The notes under the pieces: generated by a model
Databases searched by the model: none
What the model was told of the DNA's origin: nothing
Seen by the model: only the letters and a program-made list of their open reading frames with translations
Assembly: GCF_946479605.1 (NCBI RefSeq)
Contig: NZ_CAMLGT010000036.1
Coordinates: 1-20,480, forward strand
Length of the DNA stretch: 20,480 bases
Reading direction: 5' to 3'
Source of the DNA: an uncultured Lacibacter sp.
GTDB taxonomy: Bacteria; Bacteroidota; Bacteroidia; Chitinophagales; Chitinophagaceae
Part shown: one piece after another, positions 1 to 9,227 of the stretch
Layout: every line of letters starts with the position of its first letter
How positions within the stretch are numbered: position 1 is the stretch's first letter
Position numbers and translations under genes: made by a program

Positions 1-25
1 CAAACAAACAAAAAGAGAAACGAAA

Positions 26-1510
26 ATGGCAAATTACTTTAACACACTTCCGCTCAGAGAACAGTTGGCACAGCTTGGTGTATGTGAATTTATGGACCGT
101 AGTGAGTTTGCGGATGGTGTGAATGCGTTATTGGGAAAAAAGATCGTCATCGTTGGTTGCGGTGCACAAGGTTTGAACCAGGGCTTGAACATGCGTGATT
201 CAGGATTGGATATTGCGTATGCATTGCGTAAAGAAGCTATTGAAGAAAAACGTGCTTCCTGGAAAAATGCAACTGAGAATGGTTTTACTGTTGGTACATA
301 CGAAGAGCTGATTCCATCTGCTGATCTCGTGTTGAATCTGACTCCCGATAAACAACATACGTCGGTAATTAAAGCCATTATGCCGTTGATGAAACAAGGT
401 TCTACTTTGTCGTACTCACACGGTTTTAATATTGTTGAAGAAGGTACACAGATCCGTAAAGATATTACGGTGATCATGGTGGCACCAAAATGCCCCGGTA
501 CTGAAGTACGTGAAGAATACAAGCGTGGCTTTGGTGTACCAACGCTGATCGCTGTGCATCCGGAAAATGATCCTGAAGGAAAAGGATTGATCCAGGCCAA
601 AGCATATGCAGCTGCAACCGGTGGTCATCGTGCAGGTGTGTTGCGTTCATCGTTTGTTGCCGAAGTAAAATCGGATCTCATGGGTGAGCAAACCATTTTG
701 TGTGGTGTGTTGCAAACAGGTTCTATCCTGGCGTTTGATAAAATGGTAGAGAAAGGAATTGAACCATCTTATGCAGCTAAATTAATTCAATACGGTTGGG
801 AAGTGGTAACAGAAGCGTTGAAACATGGTGGTGTTACAGCGATGATGGATCGTTTATCAAATCCTGCAAAGATCAAAGCATACGAATTATCAAACGAAAT
901 CAAGAATATCTGGCGTCCGTTGTTCCAGAAGCACCAGGACGATATCATGAGCGGCGAGTTCTCATCAACTATGATGAAAGACTGGGCGAATGATGACAAG
1001 AACCTGTTAACATGGCGCAAAGCAACCGGCGAAACAGCGTTTGAAAAAACAGCACCAACAACAGCAAAAATTTCTGAGCAGGAATATTTTGACAATGGAT
1101 TATTACTTGTTGCCTTCGTTCGTGCAGGTGTGGAACTTGCATTTGAAACAATGGTGGCTTCAGGCATCAAAGCAGAAAGTGCTTACTACGAATCATTACA
1201 CGAAACGCCGTTGATCGCTAACACCATTGCACGTAAGAAGTTGTTTGAAATGAACCGTGTAATTTCTGATACTGCAGAATACGGTTGTTACCTGTTCGAT
1301 CATGCAGCAAAACCAATGTTGACTGAGTTCATGAAGACCATCGATACAGATGTGATCGGCAAAAACTTCAACGATGGTAAAGATGGCGGCGTTGATAACA
1401 AAGAACTGATCGCTGTAAATGATATTCTTCGTTCGCACCCTGTAGAAAAAGTAGGAGCTGTATTGCGTAAAGCAATGACGGATATGAAGAAGATCAGCAC
1501 AGAGGCTTAA
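26..1510 (+). CDS. ilvC: Ketol-acid reductoisomerase (NADP+), long class II form
   Basis: Converts acetolactate and acetohydroxybutyrate to the dihydroxy acids of valine, leucine and isoleucine synthesis, in the cytoplasm, using NADPH and Mg2+. The 494-residue length and residue numbering match the long E. coli-type enzyme rather than the ~330-residue class I form. The dinucleotide loop GCGAQG is at residues 44-49. R68, R76 and S78, which bind the NADPH phosphate in the E. coli enzyme, are present. Catalytic H132 (YSHGFN), K155 (APKCPG) and the metal ligands D217 and E221 (SDLMGE) are all in place. The knotted C-terminal domain appears duplicated, as usual for this form. The start at 26 follows an A-rich leader without a Shine-Dalgarno sequence. 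ilvA begins 6 bases after the stop, so the two are very likely cotranscribed; any ilvD, ilvB or ilvH would lie left of the window. Confidence 0.98.
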   Translation: MANYFNTLPLREQLAQLGVCEFMDRSEFADGVNALLGKKIVIVGCGAQGLNQGLNMRDSGLDIAYALRKEAIEEKRASWKNATENGFTVGTYEELIPSADLVLNLTPDKQHTSVIKAIMPLMKQGSTLSYSHGFNIVEEGTQIRKDITVIMVAPKCPGTEVREEYKRGFGVPTLIAVHPENDPEGKGLIQAKAYAAATGGHRAGVLRSSFVAEVKSDLMGEQTILCGVLQTGSILAFDKMVEKGIEPSYAAKLIQYGWEVVTEALKHGGVTAMMDRLSNPAKIKAYELSNEIKNIWRPLFQKHQDDIMSGEFSSTMMKDWANDDKNLLTWRKATGETAFEKTAPTTAKISEQEYFDNGLLLVAFVRAGVELAFETMVASGIKAESAYYESLHETPLIANTIARKKLFEMNRVISDTAEYGCYLFDHAAKPMLTEFMKTIDTDVIGKNFNDGKDGGVDNKELIAVNDILRSHPVEKVGAVLRKAMTDMKKISTEA

Positions 1511-1516
1511 TCAACA

Positions 1517-2773
1517 ATGAATAGCGCAACACAACATACACAACTCGACTTCACCGGTGCTGCACTGCGCATTAAAAAAGTAGTGCACAAAACGCCGTTG
1601 CAGTTGAACCGCAATCTTTCGAAGAAGTACAACTGTAATGTGTACCTCAAGCGTGAAGATCTGCAGGTGGTACGCAGTTACAAGCTGCGTGGTGCTTATA
1701 ATATGATGAGCAGTCTGCCCGCAGAAACATTGCAGAGAGGCGTTGTGTGTGCCAGTGCCGGTAACCATGCACAGGGTTTTGCCTTCAGCTGTAAAAAGCT
1801 CAATGCAAAAGGTGTGGTGTTTATGCCGGTGATAACGCCCAATCAAAAGATTAACCAGACGAAAATGTTTGGCGAAGATTTTATTGAAGTGCGTTTGGTG
1901 GGCGATACGTTTGATGATTGTGCTGCTGCAGCAAAAAAATATACAGAAGAAAACGGACTGACTTTTATTCCTCCCTTCGATGATCTGCGTATCATCGAAG
2001 GGCAGGGTACTGTTGGCGTAGAGATACTGGAAGAGTTGAGTGATATCGATTACATCTTCGTTCCGGTTGGCGGTGGTGGATTGAGTGCAGGCATTGGAGC
2101 GTATTTCAAAACCTATTCGCCTAAGACAAAAATGATTGGTGTAGAGCCGGAAGGTGCTCCATCCATGAAAGAAGCATTGGCAGCTGGTCATCCTGTTACA
2201 CTTGAAAACATTGATCGTTTTGTAGATGGTGCTGCGGTGAAACGTGTAGGCGATATTCCATTCAGTATTTGTAAAGATGTACTGGATGAAATGCAGCTTG
2301 TAGCTGAAGGAAAGATTTGCTCAACTATTTTGAAGTTGTACAACGAAGATGCCATTGTAGTTGAACCTGCAGGAGCTTTAAGTATAACTGCATTAGACAA
2401 TTTTGCTGCAGAGGAGCTTGCCGGTAAAACAGTTGTTTGTGTTGTAAGCGGCAGTAACAATGATATTGATCGTATGCAGGAGATCAAAGAACGCAGCCTG
2501 CAATACGAAGGGTTAAAACATTATTTCCTCATTCGGTTTGCACAACGACCCGGTGCATTAAAAGAATTCGTCAATCATGTACTTGGTGAAAACGACGACA
2601 TTACACGTTTTGAGTACATGCAGAAACATAACAAAGAAACAGGTCCGGCATTGGTGGGAGTGGAGCTGCGGAGCAGGACAGACTATGATGCCCTTATAAC
2701 CAATATGAAAAAGTACCAGATTAACTTTACCGAACTCAATAAGAACGACAACCTGTTTGGTTATTTAGTGTAA
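1517..2773 (+). CDS. ilvA: Threonine dehydratase (biosynthetic), short form with one C-terminal ACT-like domain
   Basis: PLP enzyme that deaminates threonine to 2-oxobutyrate, the first committed step of isoleucine synthesis. K56 in SYKLRGA is the expected PLP-binding lysine. SAGNHAQG (residues 80-87) is the substrate and cofactor loop, and GGGGL (185-189) holds the PLP phosphate. After the catalytic domain (to about residue 325) there is only one ACT-like regulatory region (about 330-418, starting near HYFLIRFAQRPG). This resembles the ~420-residue B. subtilis enzyme, not the 514-residue E. coli enzyme with two. Feedback control by isoleucine is therefore likely but inferred from the family. 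Translational coupling to ilvC is plausible given the 6-base gap. No clear terminator follows the stop. Confidence 0.97.
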   Translation: MNSATQHTQLDFTGAALRIKKVVHKTPLQLNRNLSKKYNCNVYLKREDLQVVRSYKLRGAYNMMSSLPAETLQRGVVCASAGNHAQGFAFSCKKLNAKGVVFMPVITPNQKINQTKMFGEDFIEVRLVGDTFDDCAAAAKKYTEENGLTFIPPFDDLRIIEGQGTVGVEILEELSDIDYIFVPVGGGGLSAGIGAYFKTYSPKTKMIGVEPEGAPSMKEALAAGHPVTLENIDRFVDGAAVKRVGDIPFSICKDVLDEMQLVAEGKICSTILKLYNEDAIVVEPAGALSITALDNFAAEELAGKTVVCVVSGSNNDIDRMQEIKERSLQYEGLKHYFLIRFAQRPGALKEFVNHVLGENDDITRFEYMQKHNKETGPALVGVELRSRTDYDALITNMKKYQINFTELNKNDNLFGYLV

Positions 2774-2883
2774 GCAGAAAGTCATAAATCCTATTGTCCA
2801 CAAACTAAGTGGGGAAAAAGGGCCAAGGCTTTAACAGGTGTTAGTTGATTTATTTGGTAATTTTAAGCGATTGCTTGCTATTA

Positions 2884-2901
2884 TCAGGTTTTAAAACCTG
2901 A
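2884..2901. promoter_or_regulatory. Perfect 18-base palindrome upstream of gltB, candidate operator
   Basis: The sequence TCAGGTTTTAAAACCTGA reads identically on both strands. It ends 39 bases before the gltB start codon, in the 167-base gap between ilvA and gltB. It has no loop and no following T-run fitting a terminator (the T-run at about 2912-2920 is 10 bases away), so a binding site for a dimeric regulator is the simpler reading. The regulator is unknown. No convincing -33/-7 promoter pair was found in this gap, and the rest of it (2774-2883) holds nothing else I can identify. Confidence 0.55.
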
Positions 2902-2940
2902 CTTGAATAATATTTTTTTTCATCAAAACTTGCATGTAGA

Positions 2941-5900
2941 ATGGCAGGCAACCAAGGTTTATACAACCCGGCATTTGAACATGATGCTTGTGGTATCGGC
3001 TTCGTAGCGAGTATCAAAGGCTACAAATCACATCAGCATATCAGTGATGCGTTAACTGTGTTGGAAAACATGGAGCATCGTGGTGCATGTGGCTGTGAAA
3101 ATAATACAGGCGATGGCGCCGGTATTATGATCCAGGTTCCACATGAATTCTTTTTTGAAGAATGTTTGAAGCTGGGTGTTCATCTTCCTTCATTTGGAAA
3201 GTATGGTGTGGGGGTTTTATTCTTCCCGAAAGAAATAAAACTCCGTGAAGAGTGTCGTGATATTTTCAACCGCACAGCTGAGAAGCTGGGACTGGAAATT
3301 CTGACATATCGTAAAGTGCCGGTAAATCCTGATGGTATTGGTCCAACAGCATTGAGTGTTGAACCAGAAATGGAACATGTGTTTGTTGCATGTCCTGATC
3401 ATATCACCAATCCTGATGAGTTTGAACGCAAGCTGTTTGTATTGCGTAATCATGCAACGCATTTAATTAACAGTACGGTAAAGAAAGATGCCATTGGTTT
3501 TTACCTGGCGTCTCTTTCATATAAAACAGTTGTTTATAAAGGACAATTAACGAGCGGGCAGGTTCGTGGTTATTTTCCTGATCTTAACAACAAACGTGTG
3601 GTGAGTGCATTCGGGTTGGTACACAGCCGTTTTGCCACCAACACTTTTCCTTCATGGAAACTGGCTCAGCCATTCCGTTACATTGCTCATAATGGTGAGA
3701 TCAATACTTTACAAGGTAACCTCAACTGGTTGAAATCATCTGAGCATGGTTTCTCATCGCCCAACTTCACAAAAGAAGAAATGGAGATGTTGTTACCGAT
3801 CGTTTCCGGCGGTCAGTCAGATTCTGCCTGTCTGGATAACATGATCGAACTGTTAACCATGACCGGCCGTTCATTACCACATGTAATGATGATGCTGATT
3901 CCTGAAGCATGGGATGGTAACGATCAGATGGATCCCGTGAAGAAAGCATTTTATGAATACCATGCATCAATCATGGAACCATGGGATGGGCCTGCTTCTA
4001 TTTCATTTACTGATGGTAAGATCATTGGCGCAACGTTAGATCGTAACGGTCTTCGTCCTTCACGTTACTGTATTACTTCCGATGATCGTGTGATCATGGC
4101 AAGTGAAACAGGTGCAGTGTGGGTTGATCCGAAAACGGTTGTAAAGAAAGGTCGTCTGCATCCAGGAAAAATGTTTGTGGTGGATATGGAGCAAGGCCGT
4201 ATCATTAGCGATGAAGAATTGAAACAAACCATCTGCTCACAAAAACCTTATGCAGATTGGTTAAATCAAAATAAAATTCGTCTTGAAGAATTACCTGAGC
4301 CACGTGTAGCGTTTACTCATCTCAGTGATGAAAACATTCACAAGTATCAAAAGGCTTTTGGTTATTCAACTGAAGATATTGATACCATCATTAAGCCAAT
4401 GGCTATTGATGGTAAAGAACCAATTGGTTCAATGGGAACAGATACGCCACTGGCAGTACTCAGTGATCAGCCGCAGCATTTAACTTCTTACTTCAAACAA
4501 TTATTTGCACAGGTAACTAATCCGCCCATCGATCCTATTCGTGAGCGCATGGTAATGAGCCTTGCTGCATTTGTTGGTAACAACGGTAATTTGTTGGAAG
4601 AAGATCCAATGCATTGCCATACTGTTGCATTGAAGCAGCCTGTATTAACAAGCACTGATCTTGAAAAGATCAGAAGTATTGATACGGGTAAATTCCAGGC
4701 AAAAACAATCCAGATCTATTTCCGTGCCGATGGGAAACCCGGTTCATTAAAAGATGGTCTTGATCGTATTTGCCGTTATGCGGAAGATTCTGTGCGGGAT
4801 GGTTTTGAAGTATTGATCCTTTGCGATCGTGCTGTTGATAGCGATCACGCTGCTATTCCTTCCTTGTTGGCAACTGCTGCAGTTCATCATCATCTTATCC
4901 GCAAAGGTTTACGTGGACAGGTTGGTATTGTTGTAGAAGCCGGAGATGTGTGGGAAGTTCATCACTTTGCATGTTTGCTTGCATTTGGTGCAACGGCTAT
5001 TAATCCATACTTAGCATTGGCATCTATCCGCAACATGAAAGTGAATGGTTCGCTTGAAACCGATCTTGAGTGGGAAGTGTTGCGTAAGAATTATGTGAAA
5101 GCAGTATGTGATGGTTTGTTGAAGGTATTCTCGAAGATGGGTATCTCTACATTGCAATCGTATCAAGGTGCACAGATATTAGAAATTCTTGGTTTGAACC
5201 AGGAAGTGGTTGATAAATATTTTACAGGAGCAACAAGCCGTATACAAGGTATCGGGCTTGAAGAAATTGCAAAAGAAGCATTGGTGAAACATTACTTTGC
5301 TTTCAGCAAAAAAGATGTACCTGTTGATCGTTTGCCGGTTGGTGGTGTGTATCAATGGAAGCGCAAAGGTGAATTCCATTTGTTTAACCCAACCACTATT
5401 CACTTGCTGCAATATGCAACCAAGATGAATGACTATGCAACGTTCAAAAAATATACAAAGCATGTAAATGATCAGAGCGAAAAAGCGGCCACACTCAGAA
5501 GTATGTTTGAGTTTAAACGCAATCGCCCTGCAATTAGTCTTGATGAAGTGGAGCCAGCAGAAAGCATTTACAAACGTTTTGCAACAGGAGCCATGAGCTT
5601 CGGTTCTATTTCCTGGGAAGCACACACTACATTGGCCATTGCCATGAACCGTTTAGGCGGTAAGAGCAATACCGGTGAAGGTGGTGAAGATGAACGTCGT
5701 TATGATTTGTTGCCTAATGGCGACAGCATGCGTTCAGCCATTAAACAAGTTGCATCTGCACGTTTTGGTGTAACAAGTTTGTATCTCACCGAAGCTGATG
5801 AATTACAAATTAAAATGGCACAGGGTGCTAAGCCTGGTGAAGGTGGACAGTTGCCCGGTCATAAAGTGGATGAATGGATCGGTAAAACACGTCACTCGAC

Positions 5901-7458
5901 ACCTGGTGTTGGTTTGATCTCTCCGCCTCCGCATCACGATATTTATTCAATTGAAGATCTTGCTCAATTAATATTTGATCTCAAAAATGCAAACCGTGCT
6001 GCACGTATCAATGTGAAGCTGGTAAGTAAAGCAGGTGTTGGTACCATTGCTGCCGGTGTTACAAAAGCAAAAGCAGATGTGGTGTTGATCAGCGGACATG
6101 ATGGTGGTACTGGTGCATCACCTATTTCATCCATCAAACATGCTGGTCTTCCTTGGGAACTTGGCTTGGCAGAAGCACATCAAACACTCGTAAAAAATAA
6201 ATTACGTAGCCGTGTGGTGGTGCAGGCCGATGGTCAGATGAAAACCGGTCGTGATATTGCCATTGCTGCATTACTTGGGGCAGAAGAGTGGGGTGTTGCA
6301 ACTGCTGCACTTGTTGTTGAAGGTTGTATCATGATGCGCAAATGTCATCTCAATACTTGTCCTGTTGGTGTAGCTACACAAGATCCTGAATTGCGTAAAC
6401 GCTTTACAGGTAACGCAGATCATGTAGTAAACTTCTTCCGCTTTATGGTGCAGGAGTTAAGAGAGATCATGGCTGAGCTTGGTTTCAAAACAGTAAATGA
6501 AATGGTTGGCCAGGTTGATTGTTTGCAGATGCGTGAAAATGTCAATCACTGGAAATTCAGCAAGCTTGATCTGTCTCCAATTTTATACAAAGAACCAGCT
6601 TCTGAATTTACTGGATTGTATTGCCAGGAAGAACAGGATCATGGAATTGCAGAAGTGCTCGATTGGAAATTATTGGTTGCTGCTAAACCTGCATTAGAGA
6701 AGAAAGAAAAAGTTACCGCTTCATTCGAAATAAAAAATACAGATCGTACAGCGGGTACAATCCTGTCGAACGAGATCACGAAGAAATATCGTGCTGAAGG
6801 ATTGCCTGCAGATACTATTCATTTCAAATTCACAGGTACTGCCGGACAAAGTTTTGGGGCATTCAATACCAAAGGTGTTACACTTGAACTGGAAGGTGAT
6901 GCAAATGATTATTTCGGTAAAGGATTGAGTGGTGCAAGATTAGTTGTGTATCCTCCAAAGGCTGCAACATTTACCCCTGAAGAAAATATCATCATTGGTA
7001 ACGTTGCGTTTTATGGCGCAACAGATGGTGAAGCATTCATTCGTGGTAAAGCAGGTGAACGTTTTGCTGTGCGTAACTCTGGTGCAAGTGTAGTTGTTGA
7101 AAGTGTTGGTGATCATGGTTGCGAATACATGACTGGTGGCAGAGTGGTGATCCTTGGAGATACAGGCCGCAATTTCGCTGCAGGTATGAGTGGTGGTATT
7201 GCATATGTGTATGATGTAAAAGGAAAATTTGCAACGAATTGCAATAAAGAAATGGTTGATCTGGATCCGGTGAGTGATGATGATGTTGCAGAATTAAAGC
7301 AAATGATCAGCAAGCATTACGAATACACGGGCAGCACCGTTGCAAAATTTGTATTGGATGATTTTGAAAATCAGCTCCAGCATTTTGTGAAAGTATTCCC
7401 TTCTGATTACAAGAAAGTAGTGTTGAAGAACAAACAGACAATCACTGTCGGTAAATAA
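2941..7458 (+). CDS. gltB: Glutamate synthase (NADPH) large (alpha) subunit
   Basis: Takes the amide nitrogen of glutamine and adds it to 2-oxoglutarate to give two glutamates; it acts with GltD in the cytoplasm. At 1505 residues it is the full bacterial size. Domains in order: class II glutamine amidotransferase starting at C17 (EHDACGIGF), which implies removal of a 16-residue propeptide to expose the cysteine; a central linking domain (about 475-760); an FMN-binding synthase barrel (about 810-1180) with PGEGGQLPGHK and SGHDGGTGASP motifs; and a C-terminal beta-helix GXGXG domain (about 1270-1465). The 3Fe-4S cysteines are C1129, C1135 and C1140 (spacing CX5CX4C). The ATG at 2941 is chosen because it gives the propeptide length usual in the family. 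gltD follows after 39 bases, so the pair forms an operon. Confidence 0.98.
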   Translation: MAGNQGLYNPAFEHDACGIGFVASIKGYKSHQHISDALTVLENMEHRGACGCENNTGDGAGIMIQVPHEFFFEECLKLGVHLPSFGKYGVGVLFFPKEIKLREECRDIFNRTAEKLGLEILTYRKVPVNPDGIGPTALSVEPEMEHVFVACPDHITNPDEFERKLFVLRNHATHLINSTVKKDAIGFYLASLSYKTVVYKGQLTSGQVRGYFPDLNNKRVVSAFGLVHSRFATNTFPSWKLAQPFRYIAHNGEINTLQGNLNWLKSSEHGFSSPNFTKEEMEMLLPIVSGGQSDSACLDNMIELLTMTGRSLPHVMMMLIPEAWDGNDQMDPVKKAFYEYHASIMEPWDGPASISFTDGKIIGATLDRNGLRPSRYCITSDDRVIMASETGAVWVDPKTVVKKGRLHPGKMFVVDMEQGRIISDEELKQTICSQKPYADWLNQNKIRLEELPEPRVAFTHLSDENIHKYQKAFGYSTEDIDTIIKPMAIDGKEPIGSMGTDTPLAVLSDQPQHLTSYFKQLFAQVTNPPIDPIRERMVMSLAAFVGNNGNLLEEDPMHCHTVALKQPVLTSTDLEKIRSIDTGKFQAKTIQIYFRADGKPGSLKDGLDRICRYAEDSVRDGFEVLILCDRAVDSDHAAIPSLLATAAVHHHLIRKGLRGQVGIVVEAGDVWEVHHFACLLAFGATAINPYLALASIRNMKVNGSLETDLEWEVLRKNYVKAVCDGLLKVFSKMGISTLQSYQGAQILEILGLNQEVVDKYFTGATSRIQGIGLEEIAKEALVKHYFAFSKKDVPVDRLPVGGVYQWKRKGEFHLFNPTTIHLLQYATKMNDYATFKKYTKHVNDQSEKAATLRSMFEFKRNRPAISLDEVEPAESIYKRFATGAMSFGSISWEAHTTLAIAMNRLGGKSNTGEGGEDERRYDLLPNGDSMRSAIKQVASARFGVTSLYLTEADELQIKMAQGAKPGEGGQLPGHKVDEWIGKTRHSTPGVGLISPPPHHDIYSIEDLAQLIFDLKNANRAARINVKLVSKAGVGTIAAGVTKAKADVVLISGHDGGTGASPISSIKHAGLPWELGLAEAHQTLVKNKLRSRVVVQADGQMKTGRDIAIAALLGAEEWGVATAALVVEGCIMMRKCHLNTCPVGVATQDPELRKRFTGNADHVVNFFRFMVQELREIMAELGFKTVNEMVGQVDCLQMRENVNHWKFSKLDLSPILYKEPASEFTGLYCQEEQDHGIAEVLDWKLLVAAKPALEKKEKVTASFEIKNTDRTAGTILSNEITKKYRAEGLPADTIHFKFTGTAGQSFGAFNTKGVTLELEGDANDYFGKGLSGARLVVYPPKAATFTPEENIIIGNVAFYGATDGEAFIRGKAGERFAVRNSGASVVVESVGDHGCEYMTGGRVVILGDTGRNFAAGMSGGIAYVYDVKGKFATNCNKEMVDLDPVSDDDVAELKQMISKHYEYTGSTVAKFVLDDFENQLQHFVKVFPSDYKKVVLKNKQTITVGK

Positions 7459-7497
7459 TTATCAATAACTAAGAAACGGAAAAAATAAATCGTTCTC

Positions 7498-9003
7498 ATG
7501 GGTAAGCCAACCGGGTTTATAGAATTTACAAGAGAGCTTCCAACCAAAAGGAGTGTGGAAGAAAGAGTAAATGATTACAATGAGTTTGTAAATCGTTACT
7601 CTGATGAAAAGCTCAATCAGCAAAGTGCACGTTGTATGGATTGCGGTGTTCCTTTCTGTCATAATGGTTGTCCTTTAGGAAATGTTATTCCTGAATTCAA
7701 CGATGCAGTATATCGTAAGGAATGGAAAGAAGCCTATGATATTCTTTCTTCAACCAATAACTTCCCTGAGTTTACAGGAAGAATTTGTCCTGCACCCTGC
7801 GAAACAGCATGTGTACTTGGTATCAATCAACCTGCTATTGCCATTGAGGAAATTGAAAAGCATATAATTGAAATTGCTTTTGATAAAGGATTTGTACAGC
7901 CGAAAAAGATCAACAAACGCACCGGTAAAAAAGTAGCAGTAGTGGGTAGTGGTCCTGCAGGTCTTGCTGCTGCTGCTCAATTGAATTATGCAGGGCATAC
8001 AGTTACTGTATTTGAACGTGATGATCGGCCCGGTGGTTTATTACGTTATGGTATTCCTGATTTCAAATTGGAGAAGTGGGTGATCGATCGCCGTTTGAAA
8101 GTGTTGGAAGACGAAGGTGTTACATTTAAGTGCAATGCTAATGTTGGTGTGAATGTAAATGTTAATGATCTCTTGCGTGAATATCATGCAATTGTTTTGG
8201 CAGGTGGTTCAACTGTGCCACGTGATTTGAATGTGCCCGGCCGTGAGTTGAAGGGAGTTTATTTCGCCATGCAATTCCTGAAACAACAGAATAAGCGTAA
8301 TGCAAAACTTGATCCGTTAGCAAATGCAGCTATTGAAAGCAATATTCTTAGCGAAGATGTTTTTGCAACCGGCAAAAATGTAGTGGTGATTGGTGGTGGT
8401 GATACCGGTAGTGATTGTGTAGGTACAAGTAACCGTCATAAAGCAACATCTGTTACACAGTTTGAGTTGATGCCAATGCCTCCAAAGGACCGTACACAGT
8501 TTATGCCTTGGCCTACTTATCCCATGACCTTGAAAACATCATCTTCACATGAAGAAGGTGCCGATCGTAAATGGGCTATTGCTACAAAAGAATTTATTGG
8601 TGATGATAAAGGAAATCTGAAAGCTTTAAAGATCGTTGATCTGGAGTGGAAGAGCAGTGCTGATGGACGTCCTTCATCTTTTGTTGAAAGAGAAGGCAGC
8701 GAACGTACAATTCCATGTGAGCTGGCTTTATTGGCAATGGGTTTTGTGAATCCACAATATGCTGGTTTGCTTGAGCAATTAGGAGTGGAGCTGGATGATC
8801 GCAAAAATGTTAAAGCAACAGAAAAGGAGTATAAAACCAACATCAACAAAGTGTTTACGGCTGGAGATATGCGTCGTGGTCAATCGTTGGTTGTTTGGGC
8901 AATCAGTGAGGGTAGAGAGTGTGCACGAAAAGTAGATGAATTCCTTTCAGGGTCTTCATTATTGGAAACAAAAGATCAAACCGCTACTTTTTCTTTGATT
9001 TAA
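7498..9003 (+). CDS. gltD: Glutamate synthase (NADPH) small (beta) subunit
   Basis: Flavoprotein that takes electrons from NADPH and passes them to GltB for glutamate formation. The N-terminal ferredoxin-like region has two cysteine groups, C46/C49/C54/C58 and C97/C101/C105, which hold 4Fe-4S clusters in this family. An FAD-binding loop GSGPAG is at residues 150-155 and an NADPH-binding loop GGGDTG at about 299-304. AGDMRRGQSLVVWAI near the C terminus is the second FAD contact typical of the family. The length of 501 is slightly above the ~470 of E. coli. It follows gltB after 39 bases and ends at a strong terminator, so gltBD appears to be a two-gene transcription unit. Confidence 0.97.
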   Translation: MGKPTGFIEFTRELPTKRSVEERVNDYNEFVNRYSDEKLNQQSARCMDCGVPFCHNGCPLGNVIPEFNDAVYRKEWKEAYDILSSTNNFPEFTGRICPAPCETACVLGINQPAIAIEEIEKHIIEIAFDKGFVQPKKINKRTGKKVAVVGSGPAGLAAAAQLNYAGHTVTVFERDDRPGGLLRYGIPDFKLEKWVIDRRLKVLEDEGVTFKCNANVGVNVNVNDLLREYHAIVLAGGSTVPRDLNVPGRELKGVYFAMQFLKQQNKRNAKLDPLANAAIESNILSEDVFATGKNVVVIGGGDTGSDCVGTSNRHKATSVTQFELMPMPPKDRTQFMPWPTYPMTLKTSSSHEEGADRKWAIATKEFIGDDKGNLKALKIVDLEWKSSADGRPSSFVEREGSERTIPCELALLAMGFVNPQYAGLLEQLGVELDDRKNVKATEKEYKTNINKVFTAGDMRRGQSLVVWAISEGRECARKVDEFLSGSSLLETKDQTATFSLI

Positions 9004-9045
9004 TTCAACAGTTTATTTTGGGCTTTTATGATGCCCAACAGGTTT

Positions 9046-9092
9046 AAACAGGTGTAAGTTATTGATAACAATAAACTTGCACCTGTTTTTTT
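9046..9092 (+). terminator. Rho-independent terminator of gltBD
   Basis: A 15-base stem pairs 9046-9060 with 9074-9088, with one G-U pair and a 13-base loop (9061-9073). Seven Ts at 9086-9092 follow the GC-containing part of the stem. A second, smaller hairpin lies just before it: TTGGGC at 9018-9023 pairs with GCCCAA at 9033-9038. The location, 43 bases after the gltD stop, and the shape make this a confident transcription terminator. Confidence 0.88.
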
Positions 9093-9143
9093 ATTGCCTG
9101 TCAGTAAATATTAAAAAATATAAAATGTGATAAAAACTAACCG

Positions 9144-9171
9144 TTGCTATTATTTTTTATATGTAGTTTAG
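9144..9171 (+). promoter_or_regulatory. Candidate Bacteroidota-type promoter of amt
   Basis: TTG at 9144-9146 and TAGTTTAG at 9164-9171 are 17 bases apart. The second box matches the TAnnTTTG consensus in all but one fixed position. It lies between the gltD terminator and amt and would give a leader of about 50 bases. That leader contains an AT-only inverted repeat, 9182-9190 with 9195-9203, which could be an operator or chance in AT-rich DNA. Confidence 0.45.
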
Positions 9172-9227
9172 TTAAATAATAATTAATTAAAAAATTAATT
9201 AATATCTAAACCAAAAATCGATAGACC

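Noticed and set aside
34..600. Long antisense open frame (188 codons) opposite ilvC
   Set aside because: It lies wholly inside a certain gene, with no family features; it is a by-product of ilvC codon use.
1511..2191. Antisense open frame (226 codons) opposite ilvA
   Set aside because: Its protein is rich in Cys, His and Phe with no recognisable domain, and it is covered by the clear ilvA gene.
5179..5625. Antisense open frame (148 codons) inside gltB
   Set aside because: Composition is atypical for a protein and gltB is intact across it.
9182..9203. AT-only inverted repeat before amt
   Set aside because: Nine-base arms made only of A and T are easily formed by chance in such DNA; mentioned only under the amt promoter.
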